A DNA stretch of 64,000 nucleotides from Centropristis striata (GCF_030273125.1 NC_081533.1:2935362-2999361), one strand, 5' to 3'. Positions 52,702-62,145 are shown, counted from the stretch's first letter. Numbers and translations: made by a program. The notes: generated from the letters alone by a model not told the origin.

Positions 52702-53589
52702 TCATTTGGTGCTGTTCTTGTGACATTTCAATGTCCCTGCTCTGTGCAGAAACAGCAGAGGTAACACCAGACTGCAGGGGAAATTAAACCAGAATTCATG
52801 CACCGAAAACTCACACGTCTTACTTTCCTTCAGCACATGAAGAATGGACCAAGTAATGTTCCCACAAATCCTCAGCAACATCAATACCAGTATGGCTAAG
52901 ATGGTGTAGAAAGCCCTCCTCTTTGATTGGTCCACTCTTTCCCTGTCCCCGCCCTGTTCCCCTGGCCCTGGACCAATCAGAACAAGGAGAACGTAGATGC
53001 TGCAAAAGACAATGATAATCAAGGTGAAGATTTTGAAGAAAATTTCCAGTAAATTGAAGTCTTCTATAGCGAACAGACCGAATGATCCAAAGCAAAGCAG
53101 CCAAACACAGCCGATGGTGATGTTTCTGATCCTGATCCCTCTCTCTCCTCTCAGGCTCAGGTAGGTGACGGGATGAACCACAGCCAGGTAGCGCTCCACA
53201 CAGGTCAGGATGTGAAAGAACGTCTCTCCGTACCAAGTGAAGCCCCAAACAGTGTACCCCACCAATAATACATTGTTATTATACCTTTGGATACCCCAAC
53301 AGTTCATCGCGCTTGCTAAAACACCAATCAGCTCCATGGCGACCATGTGGTAGGTGAAGATGTCTGAGTGACTCGTTGTTGCTGCTGCTGCAGAGGTGGA
53401 GGGCTGTTGACGCCATCGCCGGAAACCCAGGTAGAGGACGAGGATGCAGAGAGGGAGGAGGAGGAGGATCTTTGTGATGTTGAATGAAGTGTAGATGAAG
53501 GAGTTCGGACTGATGTAAAGGCACTTTAAGTCAAAAGGGATGTCAGGATGAGGAAGGGAGTTATTGGAGGAAGATGGGTTTGCTTCCAT
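52702..53589 (-). CDS. Receptor gene 6: seven-transmembrane, rhodopsin-like receptor of the cluster family
   Basis: 295 residues from MEANPSS. The frame is open seven codons further, but the acceptor (GTTTTTTCTTCATCCAG) ends two nucleotides before this ATG. Sequon at Asn9, Cys23, TM1 (about 30-55), loop 1 FRRWRQQ, TM3 ending E132-R133-Y134, loop 2 SLRGERGIRIRNITIG identical to genes 4 and 5, loop 3 GPGPGEQGGDRERVDQSK, Cys259, and FPCSLVLPLLFLHR at 270-283. Between the conserved loops, the TM4-TM5 and extracellular segments differ strongly from gene 4, as expected for divergent ligand-contacting parts. The coding exon lies between inverted minisatellite arrays and has its own nearby poly(A) signal. 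Confidence 0.92.
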   Translation of the reverse strand: MEANPSSSNNSLPHPDIPFDLKCLYISPNSFIYTSFNITKILLLLPLCILVLYLGFRRWRQQPSTSAAAATTSHSDIFTYHMVAMELIGVLASAMNCWGIQRYNNNVLLVGYTVWGFTWYGETFFHILTCVERYLAVVHPVTYLSLRGERGIRIRNITIGCVWLLCFGSFGLFAIEDFNLLEIFFKIFTLIIIVFCSIYVLLVLIGPGPGEQGGDRERVDQSKRRAFYTILAILVLMLLRICGNITWSILHVLKESKTCEFSVHEFWFNFPCSLVLPLLFLHRAGTLKCHKNSTK

Positions 53590-53649
53590 ATCTGGATGAA
53601 GAAAAAACAATCAAAGCCAGTTAAAGGTTTTTTCTTGTGGAAATGAATG

Positions 53650-53935
53650 TTTTTTTTTGGGGTGTTTTCTTGTCTTTTTATGTCTTTTTTGTGATGTTAC
53701 GTCTCTTGTTTCTTTTTTGGTCATTTTACGTATTTTTACGTATTTTTGTGTCTCTTTTTGTCTTTTGTTGAGTCTTTTTTTGGGTCTTTTTTTGTCATTT
53801 TTTGAGTCTTTTTTGTGTCTTTTTGAGTCTTTTCTGTGTCTTCTTTTAGTCTTTTTGTGTCTTTTTTGTGTCTTTTTTTGGTCATGTTGTGTCTTTTTTT
53901 GATCATTTTGTGTTTCTTTTTACATCCAGGATATT
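53650..53935. repeat. Right inverted flank of gene 6, pyrimidine minisatellite
   Basis: TTTTTGTGTCTTTTTGAGTC-type units ending TTTGTGTTTCTTTTTACATC, the reverse complement of 52148 onwards. It lies in the leader intron, just upstream of the acceptor. Confidence 0.8.
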
Positions 53936-54250
53936 ACATACAGCCAGAATGTGTAAAAAAAAACATATGTACCCGGGGGAGGGGGGTCATGTTTTGAGAA
54001 AAAAGTTTATGAGATGAAAGTGGCAAATCTACGAGAAAAAAATTTGCAGATTTTAATCCAGGAAATTTGCAACTTTTTCCCCGAAAAATTACCTCCTCCG
54101 TTTTGATATCCACTGAAGTTACCAAATATAGTTATTCGCCCAATAAAGGCTTAAAGTTTTTTTTCTTGTGGAAATGAATATTATATTCTTGATATTTTAA
54201 AGCATTTAGCATTTTACAGCATTGTGATTAATCCTGTTCTGAGAGACGTA

Positions 54251-54720
54251 CACTACAGGCCAAAAGTTTGGAAGCAAGAACAAATCTGTACAAGAAAAGA
54301 TAATTGCATTGCTATACTTTGCAACAAACATACGGAATCTGCAATAAAAGTGTTTTTTTCCCACTTTTTTGTAAATCTGTGACTTTTTTTCTTGTAGATT
54401 CACCACTTTAATACAATAAATTTGCAACTTTCTTCTCAAAATATTACCTGTGATTTGCTTTTGACTTATGGCAAATCTTCAGCAAAGCTTCAAATCTTCT
54501 CAACCCTAAAACTAAGCCCTTCTTTTCTTTTATTAACATTTATTCAGCATTGGTCTGCTAACATCAATGTATAGCTAAAGGTAAACTGAGGAAAATGGTT
54601 CAATTCAATAAAAGTAAAGTCTGATTATGCAGTAAACACATCCAGAAATACAAAGAAAAATAATTTTTAAGAAAGACATTGTGAACATTTAAGTTGGTTC
54701 CAAACTTTTGGCCTGTAGTG
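54251..54720. mobile_element. Tc1/mariner-type miniature element
   Basis: Inverted termini CACTACAGGCCAAAAGTTTG and complement, flanked by TA at 54249-54250 and 54721-54722. TA duplication and this terminus are usual for Tc1-like elements in fish. 470 bp, no transposase. Inside the leader intron of gene 6. Confidence 0.88.
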
Positions 54721-55086
54721 TATGATGAGACAGCATAATCATGGGAGGTTATAATATGAATTTGCATTTCAGTATCTGACTGTTTTACTTTAAGTTGTGA
54801 CTTTACCCTGTAATTATACAATATCCAGCCTTTTGGTTATGTGAGACTTGATTTGGTTCCTTTGTTCAGGAGAGAAAGTTTCATCACATCAGACTTAGCA
54901 AGTCTCAACATTTTAGGTAGAAACTGCATTTATACTCTTTAAAGATATATTTTGAGGACACTGATCATGAAACTCAGTTCAGTGTCCCTTTAAAGTTTCC
55001 ACAGAGACAGTATAAAGTGTCCAAATGTCCCACATGAAGTGTGTTTCAAGAAGAACTTGATATTAAAAAGTAACAAGAACACCAAC

Positions 55087-55172
55087 CTTGTCTGTATTTG
55101 TATATTGATCCTCTTCTCTCTGTGAACTCCTGTGTCTGAGGATCCAAACAGCTGACTGGCTGTATATCACTG
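55087..55172 (-). promoter_or_regulatory. Promoter and leader exon of gene 6
   Basis: On the minus strand GGGGCAGTGATATACAGCC (TATA-like at about 55160-55170), then an untranslated exon with TCCTCAGACACAGGAGTTCA, then CAGAGAGAAGAGG, ending ACAAG at 55087 before donor GTTGGTG. The 5' relic and gene 7 have the same donor context. The intron to 53593 is about 1.5 kb. Confidence 0.62.
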
Positions 55173-55199
55173 CCCCGCTCCGCATTTCATCTCTCTCTA

Positions 55200-56187
55200 A
55201 AGTCATTTCACATTCAAATATTCTATAATAATAGTATTATTATTATATTTGAATTTGGGGGACATAGATGATAATAAAATGAGCACCTGTCGTGTGGTTT
55301 CTCTCAGTGGCCACAAGTCAGACAGCACTGACAACACAGCTGCTGTCATGGTGATTTTATTATTATCCACCTGTGTACCTGACCTCAATGCTTTAATCTA
55401 AACGTGAGAACAGAAGAAAATGTCCACACTTAACAAAAATGTCTAATCCCAAGGTCCTCATAAAGCTGGTTCCCACACACAAGTTTGACTGATATTTATT
55501 TAACCCTAACCATTAACACTATTCGCCTTAACCGTAACCATGGAACCCAAATATATGCTTTTTCCCAAATGGGGACATAACTTTTGTCCACAATTGAATC
55601 GTCTTTTGACGAGAGTGTGTCCCCAAAGGTAGCCTAAATCAGTAACACACATAGATGCTGACATCACAACACTTTGATTTGAATGTGCACCAGATTAATT
55701 CACAGGTGATTTGAATCCCATTGCTAGTTCTGTCGGCACATTCATCTGGTCACACTTACAATAAATACACAATGCACTTTCATATATATTATATATTTAT
55801 TCATACAAACAACCTTATATACAGAAATGACTGTATTACTGAGAGTACTTTGCATTTTACAGATATTCCACATTATAGAAAATATAGTTTAGCATGTTGT
55901 ATAGGTTGTTGTATGTAGTAGTATGAACATCAATGGATAAATGTATTTAAATATATGCAGACGATAAGTGGTAAAATACATATATATATACTCAGAAAAA
56001 CATAAAAGTAGCAACTGTCTATACATAATTGTAATGCAAAAACCAAAATCTGCATTCTAAATCATTACGTCTGTGTTTCACACAAGGCATAAAAATGATC
56101 AACGACTGCACAGAAGAAGAGAAAAACTTTAATTATTTCTCTGGTGTAATCAAGCTCTAAAATTCACTTTTAGAACAAATGTTACAT
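55200..56187. other. Intergenic DNA upstream of gene 6
   Basis: 55200-55720 is collinear in part with 62160-62320 (AAAATGAGC(A/T)CCTG, GTGTGGTTTCT, GATTTGAATCC), a duplicated promoter-distal flank. The rest shows no gene. Confidence 0.55.
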
Positions 56188-56195
56188 AAAAATGT

Positions 56196-56586
56196 GGTAA
56201 CACTTTACAATAACCATCATTTATAAATGTAAAATTATTAATGTTAAATCATCATTATAAACTGTATATGGACCACTGAGAATGGTAAATGCATAATTTA
56301 TTAATGTGAAACTAACTAAATCATTTATATATGCAGATGGTATATTAATATAAGTTTATAGTTAATTTATCATTAACAAACCAATAAATTACAATTAATA
56401 GTTTATTAATAGTATATAGTTGCACCATATTAAGTATGTTAATGATTTTGAAGTGATGCATATACCTTTAAGAAATTAGTTTAAAATATTTAAAGATTAA
56501 ATATGTGTAGCACTTTGTAAATGGTTAATAATTGGTTTATAAACCATCTTTAAACATCACTTAGTTGGTTATTGTAAAGTGTTAAC
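56196..56586. mobile_element. GGTAACACTTTACAATAACC miniature element, copy 3
   Basis: 391 bp. Left terminus GGTAACACTTTACAATAACC; right terminus its complement with one mismatch (GTTAAC for GTTACC). Flanks AAAAATGT (56188-56195) and AAAAATGC (56587-56594), 7 of 8 matching. Interior resembles the copy at 24958. Confidence 0.88.
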
Positions 56587-56982
56587 AAAAATGCTTTTGT
56601 TGCTAATACTGCTGTCCTTGATATTAAAGTACGTGTTGCCAAGTTACATATGATTTTGAGGAAAAATGTTTAACTTAATTAAATGCACCTTAGTAATGTG
56701 CTGCCCACTGCTTCTAGCATTATGTGTGATCACTGGTAAGTAAAGGAATGGGTTAAATAATAAATAATAAGGGACTCTTAATGTTGAACATGAATGAGTG
56801 ATGCCGACCTCTTCTATGGAAAGTACTCCAAATTCCTTCAACCGTTGCAATATATTTATATGGTAATTTGTTTATAATCATTAAGTTAATTATAGAGTTC
56901 TATAAATATTAGACTGATTTTTTTAAATTGACTATCTTTTTTCTGTTTTACAAAGTGGTACCCCATCCAGATGTGACTTGGA
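56587..56982. other. Intergenic DNA, no gene seen
   Basis: AT-rich, with nothing recognisable between two miniature elements. Confidence 0.5.
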
Positions 56983-57523
56983 TTAAACCTCTGAAGTCCA
57001 GGAGATTTTGGTTCAAATTTGTCAACTTCCTCTGCATTCGTTTCTGTCTCTGTTCAGCATCTTTCAGTCTGTCCTTACATCACATGTATGACTCCTTTTT
57101 CTCCACACAAACTTGGCTATCACTCAGATTTTTCATTTTATTTTAATTAACAAAGTATAAAGCTGCCAGGAACCCAAAATACAAACAAAAGACACAGGTG
57201 TCTATGGAAATATACCTTTTTTTAAACCATTTATACACACAAAAACAGCAGAAATATTAATAAATAATAAAACTCCAAATCAGTCTATTTGCATGTAACT
57301 TAAAATGAGTAATAGTTTTCATTGTAGAAAAAAGAAAATTTTTCATAAAGAAACTTCACATTTTAAAAATGGTCTCGAAACATAAATGGCACATTGTGAA
57401 AGCTCCTATGATTGAACTTTCAACTGGCTTTCTCAGCTTCTCTACATATCATATATAAATAAAGTTATTACTGTAAATAAAACATGTGTATTTTCAATAA
57501 ATAGATGGACTCCAGAGGGTTAA
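56983..57523 (-). mobile_element. piggyBac-like miniature element, TTAA at both ends, inverted
   Basis: TTAAACCTCTGAAGTCCAGG at the left and GGACTCCAGAGGGTTAA at the right; TTAA at 56983-56986 and 57520-57523. Reverse complement of the 19319-19823 copy. Complete, no transposase. Confidence 0.88.
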
Positions 57524-57905
57524 ATCCCCTCGACCCCAACACTGCAAATTGACGAATAAACAGATTTGCATTCCTATTTTCAATTAAATATTAGTGATAA
57601 CCACTTCATGCTACACACACCTAAAACATATAAATAATTATTTGGACGAATAAACATTAAAGTACTCCCTTTGCCCTTATACTGTACATATATACAATTA
57701 GAGTTGTGTGAAGTCCTTTCACTGGACTTTTAATGTGGCTGCTATTCTGCAGCAAACACTGTGCTTTGATAAATGTGACAGGATCATTTGACTAATGTCA
57801 TTTAGAGTATAATATTCCACATCTTTATTGTGTTGCTGCATGCAAAAAAGTCACACAGTCCTGCTTATATTTTGTTTTCATGCCCACAAAAACACATTAA
57901 GATGT

Positions 57906-57990
57906 ATTAATATAATTGTAGAACAGATGCAGAGCAGTCCAGTCTGTGGAAAACAGGAGAAGGAAGACAGTCGGTATACCGCCGGAGAAG
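57906..57990 (+). promoter_or_regulatory. Proposed promoter and leader exon of gene 7
   Basis: TATA-like ATTAATATAATTG (57906-57918), then an exon with GAAAACAGGAGAAGGAAGAC, ending GGAGAAG at 57990 before donor GTTGGTGCTTTT. The donor and intron start match those of gene 6 and the 5' relic (GTTGGTGTTCTT). The intron to AG at 58490-58491 would be about 500 bp, the shortest of the intact genes. Confidence 0.5.
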
Positions 57991-58491
57991 GTTGGTGCTT
58001 TTAATTCTGATGAAAAAAGATGATTTGCATGAACACAATTTCTATATCTTTGGTAGATCTATCTTTAGCTTTTGACCCTTGAAAACAATGAATGTTGGTC
58101 ACTCGTTGGGGACACCATTAAAGTAAACTCCCAACCCTCCACAGGTTGAATATTTTTCTATCAACTTGGAGCAGAAAGTGATGATTATTTGTCTTCTAAC
58201 TAAGTGTTTTGAATGCCTAAACATTACCAAAAAATGTTTCTCATGCTGGATTGCAATGGTATTATTGGGTTTTCAGAGATCACAATTAATTCAAATTTAT
58301 CTTGAATCACAAATTTGCCACAAAGTCTTTACAGATAACAGTTTTTCCACATTTATAAAGAATATTAAGTTTCCTATCAAACATATTTTCTCCTGTAAAT
58401 TAGTAGTATATACATTTAATTTCTCGGAAACAGGAATGCATTGAACTCTTCATCACTCTGTTGACGCCTTCTTTTCCTTTTCTTGTTTCAG
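57991..58491 (+). other. Leader intron of gene 7
   Basis: Donor GTTGGTG, acceptor CTTTTCTTGTTTCAG with an excellent pyrimidine tract, one nucleotide before the ATG. The 92-codon ORF inside resembles nothing. Confidence 0.5.
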
Positions 58492-58492
58492 C

Positions 58493-59413
58493 ATGTCTCT
58501 CGATTCGTTCTCTTCACCCAACGTCTCCCTCCACCCTCCACACCTGTCCAACTCCTTCCTCTACCCACAATTCTACAAGTGCTCCGAGTCCACGGTCGGC
58601 TCTGTCGTCTTCACCACTTTCACCTGCACCTCCTTCCTCCTCCTCCTCCCTGTCTCCATCCTTGTCCTCCGCGTGGGTATCCAGCGCTGGTGGCAACAGC
58701 GGCACATGGCGGCATCCAAAACCGTGAGCCACTCCGACTTCCTCACCTACAATATAATCACCATGGAGCCCATCGGTTTGTTTGCAAGTGCGATTTACTG
58801 CTGCGGCATTTTCATGCGGTGCCAAAGGATGATGAAGGCGGGGGTTTACATTGTGTTCATAATTTATCTTGGACGCTTGTTGTTTCAGTGTCTCACCTGT
58901 GTGGAACACTACCTGGCAGTCATACACCCCGTCACATACCTGAGTCTGAAAGCAGAGAGAGGCATCAAGGCCAGAAACGCTGCCATCGGCTGCATTTGGC
59001 TGCTGTGTGTTGCAATGCTGTGTTTCGTGACTTTATACAACCCACTTGTACCCACAATCCCGTTCTTCACCACCTTCGCCTTTGGGTTGCTGGTCATAGT
59101 CTTCTGCAGTATCTCCGTTCTCTTGGCTCTCATTCGCCCTGGCCCAGGGGACGGGGGTGGAGACAGGAGGCGGGTCAACCAATCAAAGAAGAGGGCATTG
59201 GTCAACATTGTGGCCATAACTGTCGTCATGTTTCTGAAATATTCTGGGTTACTGGTTTGCACAGCGGTGCATGCGTCATCAATGCTGGAATACCACCACG
59301 GGTGTGTGGTGCTGATGTCTGCGTTCTGGTTCTGTCTGCCCAGCAGCCTCTCGCTACCTCTGCTGTTTCTCTACAGGGCAGGGAACCTACCGTTTGTTCC
59401 ACAAAAGGCTTAA
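58493..59413 (+). CDS. Receptor gene 7: seven-transmembrane receptor of the cluster family, E-H-Y variant
   Basis: 306 residues, the longest member because of a longer N-terminus. Sequon Asn10, Cys30, TM1 (about 36-61), loop 1 IQRWWQQR, TM3 ending E138-H139-Y140, loop 2 SLKAERGIKARNAAIG, loop 3 RPGPGDGGGDRRRVNQSKKRA, TM6 with AITVVMFLKYSG, Cys271, and LPSSLSLPLLFLYR at 282-295. The arginine of the TM3 motif is histidine (CAC), as in gene 5, although the two genes are not otherwise closest relatives. The C-tail is very short (VPQKA). The start is fixed by the acceptor at 58490-58491. A large overlapping frame (58483-59448) is a shadow. A possible poly(A) signal AATAAA lies at 60258, about 850 bp downstream. 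Confidence 0.92.
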   Translation: MSLDSFSSPNVSLHPPHLSNSFLYPQFYKCSESTVGSVVFTTFTCTSFLLLLPVSILVLRVGIQRWWQQRHMAASKTVSHSDFLTYNIITMEPIGLFASAIYCCGIFMRCQRMMKAGVYIVFIIYLGRLLFQCLTCVEHYLAVIHPVTYLSLKAERGIKARNAAIGCIWLLCVAMLCFVTLYNPLVPTIPFFTTFAFGLLVIVFCSISVLLALIRPGPGDGGGDRRRVNQSKKRALVNIVAITVVMFLKYSGLLVCTAVHASSMLEYHHGCVVLMSAFWFCLPSSLSLPLLFLYRAGNLPFVPQKA

Positions 59414-60371
59414 CCATGACGCAACCAGGCGGCAACCTCTGGGTTTGAGCAAGGAGGCAAACCAGGAAGTGCCTTAAGCCGGCATTCTACCGAAAATTCC
59501 AGCAGGGGGTGCTAAGTTTGGCTGCAATTTTAAAAAAATCTCACTTGATTTATTACATTCCTAAAATGATTTCGGACAACACTATGGTCTCAATCACTAG
59601 TAACACATCTTCTTCAAGACAATTTGATGTTAATAGTGTAAATAATGGCCCCATTTAGAGGAAAATAGAAGGTAAAGAATCGTATGATTTGAGACCCCTG
59701 CTCTAGATTATCCTCATTCAAATTAGTATTGAGCTAAACAAGTAGCTGGCATTAGATGAAGTTAAATTGTTCAGTTCTTTCTCAGGTACCTGAGTAAAAC
59801 ACATTAGTACACATTCCAACTTACTATTGCTGTTGTATATATTGTATGTAATCAGTCCTACTTGATCCACAAATGGATGTCCTGCCTTTCCCTTTGAATA
59901 CGTTTTCCTGTTTTTAGATTTTAGACAAGTAGTCTGACTTACTGGATATCGGGGGTTGGTATAAGCCTGCCATTGGCCCTTTACGGTGTCTCTGCTATCT
60001 GTATTGTTATATCACCAAATGTGATTGTGATTGGTTTAAGGAGTGCCTGTTCTACAGCAGTGTCTTGCTAAAGTTAAGCTGTAAAGCTTAAGCTGTAAAG
60101 CTGTAGGTGAATTTCATTGCTTATAAAATTGACTTTTATGTGAAAGAATGAAATGCTTCTTTACATTTGGTGTTTTGACTTGATATATTTTTGGAAAACA
60201 TTGTGTAACTTTAAGATTTTGTTTAAGATTTAATGTTTAACATAGTTTAAAAAAATCAATAAAGCTGTTGTTGAAGGTCAGTGTGCTCTTTTGAGAGTGT
60301 TTTTTATTTATGCTGATATGAACAAAGTAATGCCACCGTAATGCATTCTGAATAAACACCACAATGGAATA
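59414..60371. other. Downstream region of gene 7
   Basis: Probably 3' UTR at first. A hAT-like terminus fragment (TTTGAGACCCCTG before CTCTAGAT) is at about 59688-59708. 59740-59940 is related to 63870-64000 (CATTAGTACACATTC, GCTGTTGTATAT, CTGTTTTTAGA), so a further duplicated receptor unit may continue beyond the window. Confidence 0.55.
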
Positions 60372-60834
60372 CCCCCAGAAATAGAAAAATCATTCAGATC
60401 TTACACAAGTAAAAGTACTAATACCGCACTAAAATGACTCCACTACAAGTAAAAGTCCTGCATTCAAAACTTTATTAAGTAAAAGTACAAAAGTATCAAA
60501 ATTAAAAGTACTCATTGTGCAGAATGGCCCCACTCAGATTGTTTTATATGTCCCAAATATATTATTAGATTATTATTATTATTAAGCAGAATTTTAATAT
60601 TATCAAGGTAGGATTCATTTTATCTCCTTAACATACTGTTATGAGGTTAAATTTCAACAAATGTCTAATCACTTTAAATTTAATGTCTCGACCTGAGAAG
60701 TACCTGAAGCTGTCATCTAAATGCAGTGGAGTAGAAGTATAAAGTGACATAAAATGTGAATACTCAAGTAAAGTACAGCATCTTCAAAATTGTACTAAAA
60801 TACAGTACTTGAGTAAATGTACTTTCCACCACTG
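60372..60834. mobile_element. Teleost dispersed repeat ending CTTTCCACCACTG
   Basis: Rich in AAGTAAAAGTAC units; the right end TGTACTTTCCACCACTG (ending 60834) is intact. The left end (TCATTCAGATCTTACACAAG) is decayed. Likely a hAT-like non-autonomous element; the left boundary is approximate. Confidence 0.6.
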
Positions 60835-61091
60835 AAAATAAGTAATGTTTAACTGATCAGAAATGGCACATTTTGATAGATCTCAAGGGTTTGCTTTAAA
60901 TTACTCCCAAAAGGGAGGCCTCTGGTGGAGTTATGAGATTTTAAGCTCTTTTTTTACTCAATTTTTGACTGTGTTCGTGTGTGACAGAAACCAAACCAAA
61001 GAAGCAATTACATTTTAGTCTCTGTTATCTTGTGTCCATTTCTATATTTCAGTACCTTCCTGCTGAAGTCAGGAAAAACATACAAATGTGT

Positions 61092-61318
61092 AGAGCAGGG
61101 ATGGGCAACTGGAGGCCCGGGGGCCTCATACGGCCAGCACCCTCACTTGAAGTGGCCCTCAGTTCAACTACATGCATTTGAGCATGAAATCTTAAAAGTG
61201 CAGTGTAAAAATGCACAAAATTACTTCTTGCAATTAATGTTGGTCTGCTGTTCTTGCACCGGAAAAAAACAAGACATTTTTCATTTACTTCAAACCTTTT
61301 GTATTCCTATTTATACTG
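61092..61318. mobile_element. hAT-type terminus fragment
   Basis: CAGGGATGGGCAACTGGAGG, then CCCGGGGGCC, a common hAT 5' terminus. It abuts the broken end of the 5' receptor relic. The far terminus was not found. Confidence 0.55.
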
Positions 61319-61442
61319 TAAAAGTCATGTTAAATGAAGTGAAGATTAAAGAGCCTGGTTGGATGAAGAGGCAATACATGTCCGAAGGGACGTTAGAATG
61401 GAGAAGGGAGTCATTGGAGGAGGAGGAGGAGTTTACTGCCAT
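61319..61442 (-). pseudogene. 5' relic of a cluster-family receptor
   Basis: On the minus strand the ATG at 61442 opens MAVNSSSSSNDSLLH, then SNVPSDMYCLFIQPGS and LIFTSFNMTFTV followed by TAA. It aligns with genes 4-6 through the conserved pre-TM1 cysteine into early TM1 (gene 6 has SFIYTSFNITK). A hAT fragment follows. The acceptor (TTCTTCATTTAG) sits two nucleotides before the ATG, as in gene 4, and a leader exon is present at 62054. Clearly non-functional as a receptor. Confidence 0.9.
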
Positions 61443-62053
61443 GTCTAAATGAAGAAAAGACAACCAAACGGAGAAAATGTATAAATACATTTACGGTAAA
61501 ATAATCCGACTGAGGAATACCTTCTGTCCTGCTCTCCTTTGTGATTTATATGCAACTAAACAAAGACAATATATTTAACATCTTAAAAGCCACCTTCTGC
61601 AAGTGCATACAGGTAGGATTAACTGATGTAGTTTTAGTTTTACATTACCTTTCAGATTACAGTTCTTACAGTTCTTTTGTTATAAGATTTGTCTGAAGTA
61701 GTTTCTGGTTCCAATGCTAACCCTCACCCCACCCCTAAACCTTCCGGGGCAGTTGGTCCGGTTAATGTTCAAACCAATAAACTATTGTGTTGTTGTAATG
61801 TGGCCTCTGAATTCTGAATTTGATGCACTTCATTCAAGTTTTAAACAGTGCCCCAACTTCTTTGCAATCTGGGTTATCCCTTTATATATATATAATGAGT
61901 GATGAAAGAATTAAAAAAAAAAAAGAGAAGATTGAGATTGTTAATACAGGCTTTAGTCCAGTGCGACAACGTTTGGTACTGTCTCCCTCAGTCACTCCGT
62001 CACACCAATATGGATTCAATAAGAAGATATTAAAAAGTAAGAAGAACACCAAC

Positions 62054-62145
62054 CTTTTCAGGATTTGTTTCTGATTTTCCTCCGTCTGTAGACTCCTGCG
62101 TCTAAACATCTGATCCAGTTCTACTTTGCTGGTTATATATATATC
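62054..62145 (-). promoter_or_regulatory. Promoter and leader exon of the 5' relic
   Basis: On the minus strand GGGGCTATGATATATATATA (TATA-like), then an exon with GGATCAGATGTTTAGACGCA, then GGAGTCTACAGACGGAGG, ending GAAAAG at 62054 before donor GTTGGTGTTCTT. Matches gene 6 in box, exon (CAGGAGT) and donor. The intron to 61446 would be about 610 bp. Confidence 0.6.

Noticed and set aside
61030..61452. 140-codon plus-strand ORF
   Set aside because: Its 3' part is the antisense of the 5' receptor relic and its middle is a hAT terminus.
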